The position numbers were made by a program, and so were the translations under genes. DNA of 64,000 bases from Bacteroidetes bacterium 43-93. GTDB lineage: Bacteria > Bacteroidota > Bacteroidia > Chitinophagales > Chitinophagaceae. Below are positions 16,562 to 25,993 of this stretch, piece after piece (positions within the stretch are counted from its first letter, which is position 1; every line of letters begins with the position of its first letter). The notes beneath the pieces are model-generated. The model saw nothing but the letters and a program-made list of their open reading frames with translations, had not been told where the DNA came from and ran no database searches. The DNA lies in the NCBI GenBank assembly GCA_001897855.1, contig MKUO01000001.1, positions 372,001-436,000 of the forward strand, read 5' to 3'.

Positions 16562-17212
16562 ATGAACGAAGTGCTGTACGTTGTTTACCTCTGCCTGCTG
16601 TTCCTGTTATCACTGATCGCCGCATACCGTTACCGGATAACAGATAAAGGAACCAGGTTCATTACCTGGTTCATCTGGTTAGGGCTGGTAACGGAAATAG
16701 TCGCCCGCTGCGCCGCTAAAAAATACCACAACAATCTGCCTGTATTTAATATCTCCTGCATCATAGAGTGGGTGCTGATCTGCGGGTATTTTTATTTCAG
16801 TATAGGCAGGATGCGCAAAGACCATATCGGTATATGGTTTGCATTGGCGGGCATTGTAGCTGGCGGGCTGAATTTCTTACTCCAGCCCATAAACCGGATC
16901 AATGCTAATTTTCTGTTCCTGGAATGTTTCGGTATTGTCTGCATGTCCCTGTACGGGATTTACAAGCTGCTGGAGATTGATGACGACAATTTGCGATTCA
17001 GCCGTAAGACACAGTTCTGGATACCGCTGATCCTGATCCTGTACCAATGCGGCGCACTCTGGTCCTGGGTGATGTACGATTTTTACCGGGCAACGGACAA
17101 GGCAGCGACCGAACACTTGCAAATGCTTTTGCTCCTCAACAGCATTGGTACTTATGGCGCTCTATCGGTACTGTACCTCCTCTATCCGAAAATGAAAAGA
17201 ATTTATGTTTGA
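16562..17212 (+). CDS. Multi-pass membrane protein in the two-component operon
   Basis: 216 aa with about six or seven hydrophobic segments, the first at residues 4-22 and the last ending near MKRIYV, separated by short loops with Arg/Lys on the likely cytoplasmic side. It resembles the small unnamed 7TM proteins that often precede histidine kinases in Bacteroidota. It overlaps the kinase gene by 8 bases, so the two are coupled. It may be the membrane sensor for a kinase that itself has only one span and no extracytoplasmic domain. Confidence 0.75.
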   Translation: MNEVLYVVYLCLLFLLSLIAAYRYRITDKGTRFITWFIWLGLVTEIVARCAAKKYHNNLPVFNISCIIEWVLICGYFYFSIGRMRKDHIGIWFALAGIVAGGLNFLLQPINRINANFLFLECFGIVCMSLYGIYKLLEIDDDNLRFSRKTQFWIPLILILYQCGALWSWVMYDFYRATDKAATEHLQMLLLLNSIGTYGALSVLYLLYPKMKRIYV

Positions 17213-17984
17213 ACACGCTTATATGCCGCTCATTATTGCAGCAACCCTGCTTACTGTTATCGTGGTCTTCTTCATGGCCTGCACCCTGATCCTGCTCAAG
17301 AAGCGGCAGAATCTTAAAAGTCGGCAACATCTTGAGGCACTCCTTGAAGACCGGGAGCATACCATGTACAAGCTGTCAATGGAGATCCACGACAATGTGA
17401 ACCAGATGCTGAATATGGCCAGTATGCACATGCACGTTATCGAAGACGGTGTATATCCAGATACCCGGCCAGTCGTACAGCAAGTCAGCACGATACTGAA
17501 CACACTTATTTTTGACACCCAAAATATCAGCCATACGCTCAACCCTCGCTATTTAAAGAGCAGGGGCTTTATTAATTCACTCCAGGAAGAAGCCAAATGG
17601 CTGAATGCCACGAACAGGATCAGGTGTGAGGTCAACATCGAGGGGGAAAGAAAAGCCCTGTCTGAGCAGACAGGGTTAATGGTATTTCGCATTGCGCAGG
17701 AAGCGATACAGAATATTATCAAATATGCCCAGGCGGACAGGGTAGGCATTCACCTGAAGTTCGGCGATAAGAACTTTGAGATGCGCATTATTGATAATGG
17801 CAAGGGAATAGATACGGATGCGGCGACCTTTAAGGAAGGCGTAGGCATGGACAGCCTGCGGCAAAGGGCATCGATAATAAAGGGAAGCCTGGGCATCTAT
17901 TCCGTACCCGGTTCCGGCACTTCCGTTGTGCTGACCATACCGGATGCCTTTGTTATGCAGCCTGCCGCTGCGCAGGAAGGATAG
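17205..17984 (+). CDS. Sensor histidine kinase (HisKA_3 / LytS-NarX type)
   Basis: 259 aa. One membrane span (about 8-31) is followed directly by a dimerisation helix with the phospho-acceptor box EIHDNVNQML (His62). The ATP-binding domain has an N-box (FRIAQEAIQNIIKYAQA), a G1 box (DNGKGID) and a G2 box (GVGMDSLRQRA, then GSGTSVVLTIP). There is no periplasmic sensing domain, so the signal is probably taken from the membrane protein or lipoprotein encoded just upstream. It ends in a 32-bp tail-to-tail overlap with the leftward ATPase gene (17953-17984), an unusual junction between two operons. Confidence 0.9.
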   Translation: MFEHAYMPLIIAATLLTVIVVFFMACTLILLKKRQNLKSRQHLEALLEDREHTMYKLSMEIHDNVNQMLNMASMHMHVIEDGVYPDTRPVVQQVSTILNTLIFDTQNISHTLNPRYLKSRGFINSLQEEAKWLNATNRIRCEVNIEGERKALSEQTGLMVFRIAQEAIQNIIKYAQADRVGIHLKFGDKNFEMRIIDNGKGIDTDAATFKEGVGMDSLRQRASIIKGSLGIYSVPGSGTSVVLTIPDAFVMQPAAAQEG

Positions 17985-19782
17985 CGGCAATGCTCATTTC
18001 AGCAGGCGGCGCATACCTGCCCTGCGCGTGTACTATGCCGTTTTCCACTTTTAACAGCACATCTACATCGTGGGCAAAAGACTGGCCGCCTTTGAAATTC
18101 CCTGCCTTTGTCGCATGGAATACGCCGATAATCGAAATTTCGTTTGGCTTGTTGGCCTTTATCAATGCTTTAAGCCCGGCTTCATTGTACCCGGCATCGG
18201 TTACGCTATCAATAAATACATAGCGGTAGCCTGATAAAGTACGAGGCAGCTTACCCGAAAAATCCAATCCGGGTACATTGGCATTGTTACGGATCACCTT
18301 ATCCTGGAGCGTAAAGCCCGCCCCTTCTTCAAAGGCGACATACAGCACCTTTCCTAAGCTGGTCAGGTCTTTGGCAAAGTCTATAGCAACTGTTGACTTT
18401 CCCTGCTTGGGCTTGCCGAATATCATCATGGAGAACCCCGGTTCAGGATCACCGATCAGGCGGCGGTATTTGCCGGTAAGCCCGATGGTTTTGAACTTCT
18501 TTTTGACCAGCTCGCTTGCGGAAATGATCTGTACATCATTTGTATCAGGATAAGGAACCCCGCTACTGAAACCTGAAAGCCCGGAAACGGGAAGATCAAC
18601 TGGCATGGGTATTACCCGTCCTGCGCTGCGCAGGCGCATGTCCATGACTTCCGCATTAAAATCATAAGGGCTGCCTGGTTCCGGTTCGTCCGGCACACCG
18701 CTAAGGGCAATACCTGCTTTCGGCTTTGCCGGGTTGCGGATCATGCGCATGGTAAGCTGCCCGGTGTCCACAAGCCTGCGCACGATCAGCTTGCAGATGT
18801 CCGGGGCAACGGTATCAACAAATACCCGGTTCAGTTCCGGGGCGTTAAAGTTTTTGGCCTTCTCCTGGATCAGTTTTAAGATAACGGCATTCTGCCCCCT
18901 GCTGAAGCCATGTAAAGAACCGCCGCATTTGCAGCCATGCAAGGCAATTTCCCCTACGCCGGACAAGTAATAATCGTTTATCTCTATTTTGGCTTTCTTG
19001 CTGCCTACGTAACCGTCCAGGTCTTTTAAGGCGCTCCTTACTTCCTCAATATAGCGATCCCCTTTCAGTTTACCCTCTGCCAGTGCCTTCTTTATCCTGG
19101 CCTGTAATTTCTTTGCCCGCTCCTGCATCCGCGCCCTGCCGCTGATATTGATAAATTCGAGCAGAATGCTCACGCCTAAAGAACGCGCTACACTATCGGC
19201 AATGGCTTTAAAGTTCCGGTACTTGTATGCCGGTATCACCAGCTCAATGGTTCCGTTCTCTTTGGCCGCCCGCAGTGCGCCGGTCAGACTTTCTTTCATA
19301 TATGCTATCTCGTCTTTGTAAGGCGACCCCTTCGTCACTTTCCGCTCCACGATTGCTTTCTCAAATGCCCGCCAGATAGAAAGTAGCTGGTCATAGTTCT
19401 TGGATTTGCCATGCAGGTTGGTGAACCTGCGAACCAGCGCAATGTCGGTTGTGATATGCTCTACAACAGTGGCAGTGGTTTCAGCCGGTTCTTTGACTTC
19501 CTTCGCTGCTTTCCTGGACGTCTGCTTTGGAGCGGCAGGAGCTTTAGCTACCTTTTTGGGTGCAGGTGCAGCCTTTTTCTTTGCGGGTGCAGCTTTTTTT
19601 AATACCGTTTCCAGTAGCAGGAAGTATTTATCTATGGCATCCTTCGCGGTTGCGGCTGAGGGATTGCTATAATGTTTGATACCTTTTTCCGTCAGTGTCT
19701 TGCCGACCTGGAGGGCTTGGGATGCCGCGCTCCAGTCAATTTTCGCTTCTGCTTCCTTGTAATTATGAATAGTCACTTTCAT
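17953..19782 (-). CDS. RecA/RadA-like P-loop ATPase with long basic N-terminus
   Basis: 609 aa from the ATG at 19782; the frame is open to 19836 but the extension is unlikely. An N-terminal helical region and a Lys/Ala/Pro-rich linker (about 60-95) precede a helical middle. The C-terminal third is a RecA-superfamily ATPase: Walker A GKPKQGKST (about 456-464), a LYVAFEEGAGF segment (about 487) like the post-Walker strand of RadA/Sms, and Walker B YRYVFIDSV (about 517-525). It closes the leftward operon, directly after the giant helicase gene. Likely roles are strand exchange, replication or DNA packaging; it is the only free-standing P-loop ATPase here that could drive packaging. Confidence 0.75.
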   Translation of the reverse strand: MKVTIHNYKEAEAKIDWSAASQALQVGKTLTEKGIKHYSNPSAATAKDAIDKYFLLLETVLKKAAPAKKKAAPAPKKVAKAPAAPKQTSRKAAKEVKEPAETTATVVEHITTDIALVRRFTNLHGKSKNYDQLLSIWRAFEKAIVERKVTKGSPYKDEIAYMKESLTGALRAAKENGTIELVIPAYKYRNFKAIADSVARSLGVSILLEFINISGRARMQERAKKLQARIKKALAEGKLKGDRYIEEVRSALKDLDGYVGSKKAKIEINDYYLSGVGEIALHGCKCGGSLHGFSRGQNAVILKLIQEKAKNFNAPELNRVFVDTVAPDICKLIVRRLVDTGQLTMRMIRNPAKPKAGIALSGVPDEPEPGSPYDFNAEVMDMRLRSAGRVIPMPVDLPVSGLSGFSSGVPYPDTNDVQIISASELVKKKFKTIGLTGKYRRLIGDPEPGFSMMIFGKPKQGKSTVAIDFAKDLTSLGKVLYVAFEEGAGFTLQDKVIRNNANVPGLDFSGKLPRTLSGYRYVFIDSVTDAGYNEAGLKALIKANKPNEISIIGVFHATKAGNFKGGQSFAHDVDVLLKVENGIVHAQGRYAPPAEMSIAAILPAQRQAA

Positions 19783-19819
19783 TTTAATGAATTTTATCTT
19801 TTGGATGTTATGATAGTCG

Positions 19820-22800
19820 TTAGGCCGCCTTACCATATAGTTCCAGCTCCAGCATGATAATTACGCTGGCGGCCTCTGCTTCCAGCTCCAGTAATTCCAG
19901 TTCTTCATCGTCCGCTGTAATTGTCCCTTCCGGTTCCGGCATGCGGATTGGTTTTCTATCTGCAAAAACTTCATCCTGCGTAATATATTTCAACTGGCTA
20001 TGCGGAATGGAAACGGCGCAGTTGTTGAGGCGTTGGATAAGTCCGACCAGCTCCGGTAGTTTGTCTGCGCTGATATTAGCTACCATTTTATCCGACCGCT
20101 TCTCGAAATTGTTACCGTTCACCAGCTTTAAAATATCTTCGTTCAGAAAAATATCACCAGCAGCAGAACGTGCGGCGGCAACGATGATCCTGAAAGACTG
20201 ATTGCTTTCCCGGTAAATGCCGATGCCGGTATTAGTGACGATGGAATGGCCTTGTGTCAGGGAGGCGATCAGCGGCAGGGCTTTGATTACCGGAACCGTT
20301 ACCTTATCTTCTAATTGTTCCTTCGGGTTCCAGTGTTCAGGTAGCAAAATGCCTTTCTTTACCTGCTGGTCTATGGTGGTATAGCTGATGAGCTTACCCG
20401 GATGATCGGCGAACGCCTGTAAGAGATTGCCGGTGATGATATAGCGGGTCTGCCTGTCCACGCTCCCCTGTTTGATCCACGCCTCCCAATTATCGAGCAG
20501 GGTAAAACGGTCTGGCGGCTCTACTTTTTCACTGGCTCCCATCACAGCCATGACCGTTTCCTTATTGGACGCCGGGATGACCAGGTATTTATGGCTATCA
20601 GCGAGTGCAAAGCGCAGTTTGATATTAGAGGGGGCAAAAGGATTCTTCTTTTTCCAGTCTATCTGATAGCCTAAAAACACGGTGGGGATCAGTTCCGTAT
20701 CCATACCGTAACGGATCGGGTAATAAAGGCTTTGGCCGATCTGGAAAAAGGGTAAAATCCTATTCAGGTAAAATCTCCGGTCGCTGGCCTTTTTACCTGC
20801 TTGTGCCAGCTTCTTTTGCCGGTCTTCTTCCAGCTCCTTTTCCCGCTGGGCAATAGCCACGCGCCAGGCTTCCATGTCCTCTGCCAGCTTCATGATCTTG
20901 CGCTCTGATTGTATGCCCTTTACCAGCCGGTCAAATTGTTCATTGATCTCCTGCTGTTCTTCTTCTAAAATGACATTACCGTATTTCAGAAATTCATCTT
21001 GCAATTCCTGCTGCAACTCCGCTGCCGTCCTTCCGGCTAACGATTCATTCAGGATATTGTTCAGTTCCGTTGGGGTAAACGGCTTTTTCAGCACATTGAC
21101 CTTTACCTGCTCCAGCAGGCTGTCTTTGCCAAATACGCTTTGCGCCCCCTTGCCCATCTTGACAATGCTGGTAGCCTGCGTTTCCGCTTCCAGGTTCATG
21201 GCCTCTACCTCCAGGTCATAGTCGCCGGTCTGTTTCAGGTATTCCACATACTCATCATACATATTCGACACTTCGCTATAAAACTCCTGCTGCATCTTCG
21301 CAGATAATACGGCCACGCGTCCGCAAGTCTTGGAGGCAGCATCTTCTACCACATTTTCACCTTCCTTTCGGAACGCATCATTACGTTTTACCGGGTAGTC
21401 CAGCATCTTATTGATGTCCTCATGCTCGGTCAGGTAGTTGGCTACCACTTCGTCCCCAAACTTGTTCAGGAAATCCGGCACGTTCAGAATTTTGGTGCTT
21501 TGCTTCTGGTTAGAGGTAGTATTGGCATCGAGGGACTTTAATTTTTTCTGGAGTATCATCATCAGCCGCATTTCGGCGGGTATGGCGGTGGTCATATAGT
21601 CATAGATCGGCTTGAATAGCTGTCCGGTACGATTGATGCGTCCCCGTTTCTGTACTTCGGTATTGATGTCCAGTTCCGGCTGTTGCACGATCATTACCCG
21701 TTGCTTTACTTCGGAGGGCGGTACTTTGGCCGTTGCAATGGCATGTGCGGATGCGCCGGTAGATCCTGCCTGGTTGATGAGCAGCACATCGGCTTCATTA
21801 TTATTGAACAGACGGAAGGCATCATTGGTATTAAGGCGTTTGCGCACCTTTACAATACCGCTTGTCCCTTTATCATCCAGTTCCAGTGTGTATTTGCGGC
21901 CTGTCACTTCTGCAACGGTATAACCTGCTTCCCGGATGCGCTTTGTTACCACATCAATGGGTGAAATGGTAATGCCGGTAGATACGGAATTAATAAAGGT
22001 CGAAATCCTTTTGTATTCGATCTGTGCCGGTAAGGGCAATTCCTGAATATCAAAGACATGGTGCGAAGGCGTACCGTCCGGCTCATAGACGGTATAGCGC
22101 AGTACCCCTTCCAGCCCTTTGCGCAGTACCTGGGAAAAATCGGTATTGATCGTCATCCCTTCCTCAAAGGGTGCGCCCGACTGTGCAATCAGGTCTTCGA
22201 TAAAGCTGCCCATTGTAGAGGCGAATGCGATCACCGGCTTTTTGCCTTCCTTCAGGCGCAGAATGGCACGTTCGGCAACGGCTTCCGCTTTCAGGGAGAA
22301 AAGCATCTGGTTAATGACCTGGAATACCTTTGAAAAATAAGGCTCGTTGTCCACGCCCGCCTCTGATGTGCCTTCCCGCAGGGCCACTTCTTCCCCTGCT
22401 TTAGCCTTTTCCTCGTCAAGCTGCGCGATCTCATGACCGATAAAATCCTTCTGAAAGGCAATAATATCGCGGATCACCTGCGTGATATTGTCCGATATAG
22501 CCCAATGTTCGGCAGTCTTATCTTCGAGGGTAATATAATTGACTTCCACGCCGTCATAGCTGCGTTCGCGGCGTAGCATCTGTCCTTCCTGTACGAGTTG
22601 CGCCGAAAGGATTTCCTGCAAGGCCACGCCGCCCCTGCGTATGGAATAGATCAGGCTTTCGCTGTCCAGGTTACTATCCGAAATGGCGGTGCGCAAGGCA
22701 TAGATCGGCATATTGTCCGGTCTTTTAGCAAAAGTGGCGGACAGGAAAGTAACGCCTCTTGTCAGGCGTACCACTTCCTGTAAGAATACCCCGGTCTGTG

Positions 22801-25141
22801 AAGCCCCGGAACTATTATGCGCCTCATCCATGATGAAGATATTATCTTCTGCAATGGCTTTAAGGAAGTTGGGTTTTAGTGGTTTCTTCTCCGCGCTGTT
22901 GAACTGCGTATAAGTAGCGCAGACAAAATCATATTGTACCGGCACACGCTGGCTGACAAAGGCCGCCTGTTGTTCTGCCGGGGGCAATGCCCTGTAGATC
23001 ACATGCCCGTCCTCGTCCTTTATATCGCTCTTGCTTTCCTGTGCATTGACAATGAACGGTCGCAGATGCCCGCTGCCGATGGCCGCCAGGTCGCGGTATA
23101 TATCCGAGAACAGGTTGGCCTTTTCGGTGATAAAGACCGGCGTTAATCCCTGCTGGCAGCCGTACCGGATCATAGAGGCCGCTACGCGCCCCTTGCCGAT
23201 ACCGGTCTGGTCGCCGATCACCATACCCTGACCCCGCGCCTCAATGTTATAGATCGCCATTGCTACGGCATCTATCTGTTCTGCACTCAGGGCTTTGCAT
23301 AGCTCTACTTTGCTGCGGTAGCCGAGACGGTCGCGCACAAAATTGTCAATATCACCGCCAACTGCCTGCTCTATCTGCTCTACAGCTTGCTGCGTTTCAA
23401 AGGCCATGCTGTCGGGAACCTGGGTATCGAGTACCACGCAGGCATCTGAGGCAGGCGTATAAGGTGCGCCTAAGCCTTTATCTTCCAGCATTTTCAGGAA
23501 GGCTAAGGCTTCCTGTTCCAGTTCATTTATCCTATCTCCGGCGGTCTTTCCCGGCGTATTGTTATAAATAGCTACGCGGAACTGATCTTTTTCAAGTTGC
23601 GCTTTTATTTCCTGTACCCGGTCTTCCGGTATGCGCACAACCTCCACTACTTTGCGGGCATAAAGAAACTCCCCTTCAGGCTTCAGGCCAAAATTGCGGC
23701 ACAGGTATGGGACTGCCTGTCCGTACACCTCATACATACTGCCTTCCTGATAAATAATAATTTCATCAAACCTGGGTTCTATCTCCAGCATCCGTTCCAG
23801 CTTCAGGTAACGCTTATATTTTTCAGCATAGGTTTTCATAATGGCTTTTTTTTGTTGGGATGGCGTTTCGGGCTTTTCCAGTTCATCAATCATTACATAA
23901 GCCTTCCCCGATCTGCGCAAGACATCATCTATCCATTGCCTGCCTTCGCGGGGTAGGCGCAGCAGGGATAGTACCTGGTCATGGTAAAGAAATTGCGCGG
24001 AAATGCTCTTTTTCGTGATCCTCATTACGGTAAGCGCATCTTCGCCGAAAACCTCATAGTTATCCTTGTTGCTAAGTAGTACGATCTTACCCGGATAACG
24101 CTGCACAATAGGAAGGTACTTTTGTTCATATCGCTCTGCTATAGTACTTAGGTAAGGCTGTATGGTTTTGGTTGCTGCCTCCATTGCTTCCATAAAGCGT
24201 TCATACAGCCCCTCAAATGTGTTGACCACTTTATCCTTTTCGGGGTTATATAATGGAGCAACCCCTTCCGGCGTGGTTTTGCGCCCGGCAATAAGGATGA
24301 TGCGGGTATTAAAGGATGTCCCCTGTCGGGAAAACAGCGTGCGGCCATTGATATTGATGACATCGGCAACGTGGTAACGGTTATACAGGTAATTAAAGAA
24401 AATGCGGTTACGGCCTCCCTGTATGCGGCCATGCTTGCCCCAAACGGTATGGCCGCCCATAATCACTGCAGCCCGCCCGTTGCATACCATTGTTTCCAAT
24501 GCGCGTAAGGCCATAAGGCCGTCCAAAGTATCTATCTTATAGGTATCGAAATAAACCGGCTTGCGCAGTGTTCCAAAGGGCGGGTTGGTCACTACGGCAC
24601 GATACCAATGTTGAATCGGGAAAGGTTCGGCAGCATCACTTTTCCAGACAGCTTTGAATCCTTGTGTTTCCAGATTGCGGCGACGCAGGTCGTCCACTTC
24701 ATTAACCGTAATATAGCGGGGATCACCGGCAACGGTGAGCAGGCCATTACCGGCGGAAGGCTCAAAGCCCTCGCCGCCCTTATCCAACTTATCCAGCCCG
24801 GTGTATATTCCCATAAGATAACCAATGGGCGCAGGCGTGGAATATTGCTGGAGCAGCATGCTCATGCTGGTGCGGTGACTTAAATTCACCTGGCTTTTAT
24901 AGAGGGTGACAATTTTATCGTACCGCTCCCGGATGGTTCCTGCGCTGTGCGCGAGTTCCCTTGCGCAGCGCACAATGGCCAGTTCCGTCAGTTCCTTTAC
25001 TTCAGTCTTGTCTTTAATGCCAAAAGCCGCCGCCAGTTTTTCCACCGTCAGCTTGGTATGCGGCTTCTGCGTCCTTAAATCCTGCTTCATGGCCATGACA
25101 AAATCCTCTTTGGTATTGGGCAGCTTCTTTTCTCTAACCAT
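19820..25141 (-). CDS. Giant fused N6-adenine methylase / strawberry-notch-type SF2 helicase
   Basis: 1773 aa. The N-terminal part holds a SAM methyltransferase with FEPSAGNGLL (motif I, about 107) and the catalytic NPPFG (about 186-190). The middle and C-terminal parts hold a helicase of the strawberry-notch class: Walker A GDQTGIGKGR (about 643-652), MDEAH (about 768-773) and motif VI QKRGRINRTGQ (about 1155-1165), followed by long coiled-coil and beta-rich segments. Similar fusions occur on large plasmids and phages (phage P1 DarB/Ddr-like), where they help defend incoming DNA against restriction. Its leftward operon also encodes envelope and particle-like proteins, so the product may enter the recipient cell with the DNA. 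Confidence 0.85.
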   Translation of the reverse strand: MVREKKLPNTKEDFVMAMKQDLRTQKPHTKLTVEKLAAAFGIKDKTEVKELTELAIVRCARELAHSAGTIRERYDKIVTLYKSQVNLSHRTSMSMLLQQYSTPAPIGYLMGIYTGLDKLDKGGEGFEPSAGNGLLTVAGDPRYITVNEVDDLRRRNLETQGFKAVWKSDAAEPFPIQHWYRAVVTNPPFGTLRKPVYFDTYKIDTLDGLMALRALETMVCNGRAAVIMGGHTVWGKHGRIQGGRNRIFFNYLYNRYHVADVININGRTLFSRQGTSFNTRIILIAGRKTTPEGVAPLYNPEKDKVVNTFEGLYERFMEAMEAATKTIQPYLSTIAERYEQKYLPIVQRYPGKIVLLSNKDNYEVFGEDALTVMRITKKSISAQFLYHDQVLSLLRLPREGRQWIDDVLRRSGKAYVMIDELEKPETPSQQKKAIMKTYAEKYKRYLKLERMLEIEPRFDEIIIYQEGSMYEVYGQAVPYLCRNFGLKPEGEFLYARKVVEVVRIPEDRVQEIKAQLEKDQFRVAIYNNTPGKTAGDRINELEQEALAFLKMLEDKGLGAPYTPASDACVVLDTQVPDSMAFETQQAVEQIEQAVGGDIDNFVRDRLGYRSKVELCKALSAEQIDAVAMAIYNIEARGQGMVIGDQTGIGKGRVAASMIRYGCQQGLTPVFITEKANLFSDIYRDLAAIGSGHLRPFIVNAQESKSDIKDEDGHVIYRALPPAEQQAAFVSQRVPVQYDFVCATYTQFNSAEKKPLKPNFLKAIAEDNIFIMDEAHNSSGASQTGVFLQEVVRLTRGVTFLSATFAKRPDNMPIYALRTAISDSNLDSESLIYSIRRGGVALQEILSAQLVQEGQMLRRERSYDGVEVNYITLEDKTAEHWAISDNITQVIRDIIAFQKDFIGHEIAQLDEEKAKAGEEVALREGTSEAGVDNEPYFSKVFQVINQMLFSLKAEAVAERAILRLKEGKKPVIAFASTMGSFIEDLIAQSGAPFEEGMTINTDFSQVLRKGLEGVLRYTVYEPDGTPSHHVFDIQELPLPAQIEYKRISTFINSVSTGITISPIDVVTKRIREAGYTVAEVTGRKYTLELDDKGTSGIVKVRKRLNTNDAFRLFNNNEADVLLINQAGSTGASAHAIATAKVPPSEVKQRVMIVQQPELDINTEVQKRGRINRTGQLFKPIYDYMTTAIPAEMRLMMILQKKLKSLDANTTSNQKQSTKILNVPDFLNKFGDEVVANYLTEHEDINKMLDYPVKRNDAFRKEGENVVEDAASKTCGRVAVLSAKMQQEFYSEVSNMYDEYVEYLKQTGDYDLEVEAMNLEAETQATSIVKMGKGAQSVFGKDSLLEQVKVNVLKKPFTPTELNNILNESLAGRTAAELQQELQDEFLKYGNVILEEEQQEINEQFDRLVKGIQSERKIMKLAEDMEAWRVAIAQREKELEEDRQKKLAQAGKKASDRRFYLNRILPFFQIGQSLYYPIRYGMDTELIPTVFLGYQIDWKKKNPFAPSNIKLRFALADSHKYLVIPASNKETVMAVMGASEKVEPPDRFTLLDNWEAWIKQGSVDRQTRYIITGNLLQAFADHPGKLISYTTIDQQVKKGILLPEHWNPKEQLEDKVTVPVIKALPLIASLTQGHSIVTNTGIGIYRESNQSFRIIVAAARSAAGDIFLNEDILKLVNGNNFEKRSDKMVANISADKLPELVGLIQRLNNCAVSIPHSQLKYITQDEVFADRKPIRMPEPEGTITADDEELELLELEAEAASVIIMLELELYGKAA

Positions 25142-25156
25142 AATTCTATTTATTAG

Positions 25157-25948
25157 TTATCCGGTACAGGCGCAGGGTGTGGCGAATAATTCCAGGTCAT
25201 CGAACAGGCGTAACTGCTCTTTATCCGCTTGCAACAGGTCTTCCCATTTATAGTTCCTGCCCAAACCCTTTATTTCCCTAAGCGAAGCCTGGGCATTGCG
25301 TTCTATGGCAATAGCCCGCTGTTGCAGATCAGGCGGTAGTGTTAAGATTTCGCCTTTCCTCATATTGGGGCAAAAGAAGCAGCTTGACTTTGGCGGCAGG
25401 CAAAGCCCGGCCTTTATGATTGCTTCTTTACAGCGGTTCCTGTCCCAACCCCAATCAATAAGCGGATAGCAAGGTGTATATTTATGATCGCCCGGCCTGG
25501 TACGTCTTTGCTCTGAAGCGTCAAAGCCTACATACTTCATAATCCTGCCTCCCTGTTTCCACAACCTGCGGGCTTTCCCAAAGCTGTTTACCCATTTTTC
25601 CTGCGGTGCTATTTTAAACTTATGGGAGCATTGCTTATAGCCATAGGCGATGGAAGGCAGTTGTTTGTATTCCAGACAATGCTGCTCCAATGTCTTTGCT
25701 GTTCCGGTTTTCGTGACGCGCCTGATTATGGTGATCCGAGGCTGCCCGTGTTTGCGCAACCATTTGTTGAACCGCCGTATGAACGCATAGGTTTCCTTTT
25801 TTTCTGCACCCGTATCAGAAAACAGGATAGCATCCAGCTTAATGCCCTGAAGTGTCAGCCCAATAATCATGGCCGTTGAGTTAACACCCCCGCCATAAGC
25901 GGCAATACGGACAACCTTTTGTCTTTTTACAGGGAATGGGATTATCAT
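25157..25948 (-). CDS. PP-loop ATPase, PAPS-reductase/DndC-like
   Basis: 263 aa. The P-loop-like ATP pyrophosphatase motif AAYGGGVNSTA (about 16-26) stands in place of SGGxDS. A downstream Arg region (GFDASEQRRTRPGD) and a Cys cluster (PPKSSCFFCPNMRKGE, about 196-211) could bind an iron-sulfur cluster. Phage and plasmid relatives are annotated as phosphoadenosine phosphosulfate reductase-like; most are thought to act in nucleic-acid modification rather than sulfate reduction. It lies 15 bases from the methylase/helicase gene, so a DNA-modification or anti-restriction partnership is plausible but not shown. Confidence 0.75.
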   Translation of the reverse strand: MIIPFPVKRQKVVRIAAYGGGVNSTAMIIGLTLQGIKLDAILFSDTGAEKKETYAFIRRFNKWLRKHGQPRITIIRRVTKTGTAKTLEQHCLEYKQLPSIAYGYKQCSHKFKIAPQEKWVNSFGKARRLWKQGGRIMKYVGFDASEQRRTRPGDHKYTPCYPLIDWGWDRNRCKEAIIKAGLCLPPKSSCFFCPNMRKGEILTLPPDLQQRAIAIERNAQASLREIKGLGRNYKWEDLLQADKEQLRLFDDLELFATPCACTG

Positions 25949-25993
25949 AAATGCAGTATTGTTTTTATGCGTGTTAGTCGTTGTGCATTCGCC

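Noticed and set aside
17953-19782. FtsK/A32-type packaging ATPase
   Set aside because: The Walker A context (GKPKQGKST) and following strands look like RecA/RadA, not FtsK/HerA. A packaging role is left open but not called.
19820-25141. Many + strand open frames inside the giant helicase gene (for example near 21600-22340)
   Set aside because: They are shadows of a GC-rich reading frame: no starts with signals, Ser/Arg-biased composition, and they overlap clear helicase motifs.
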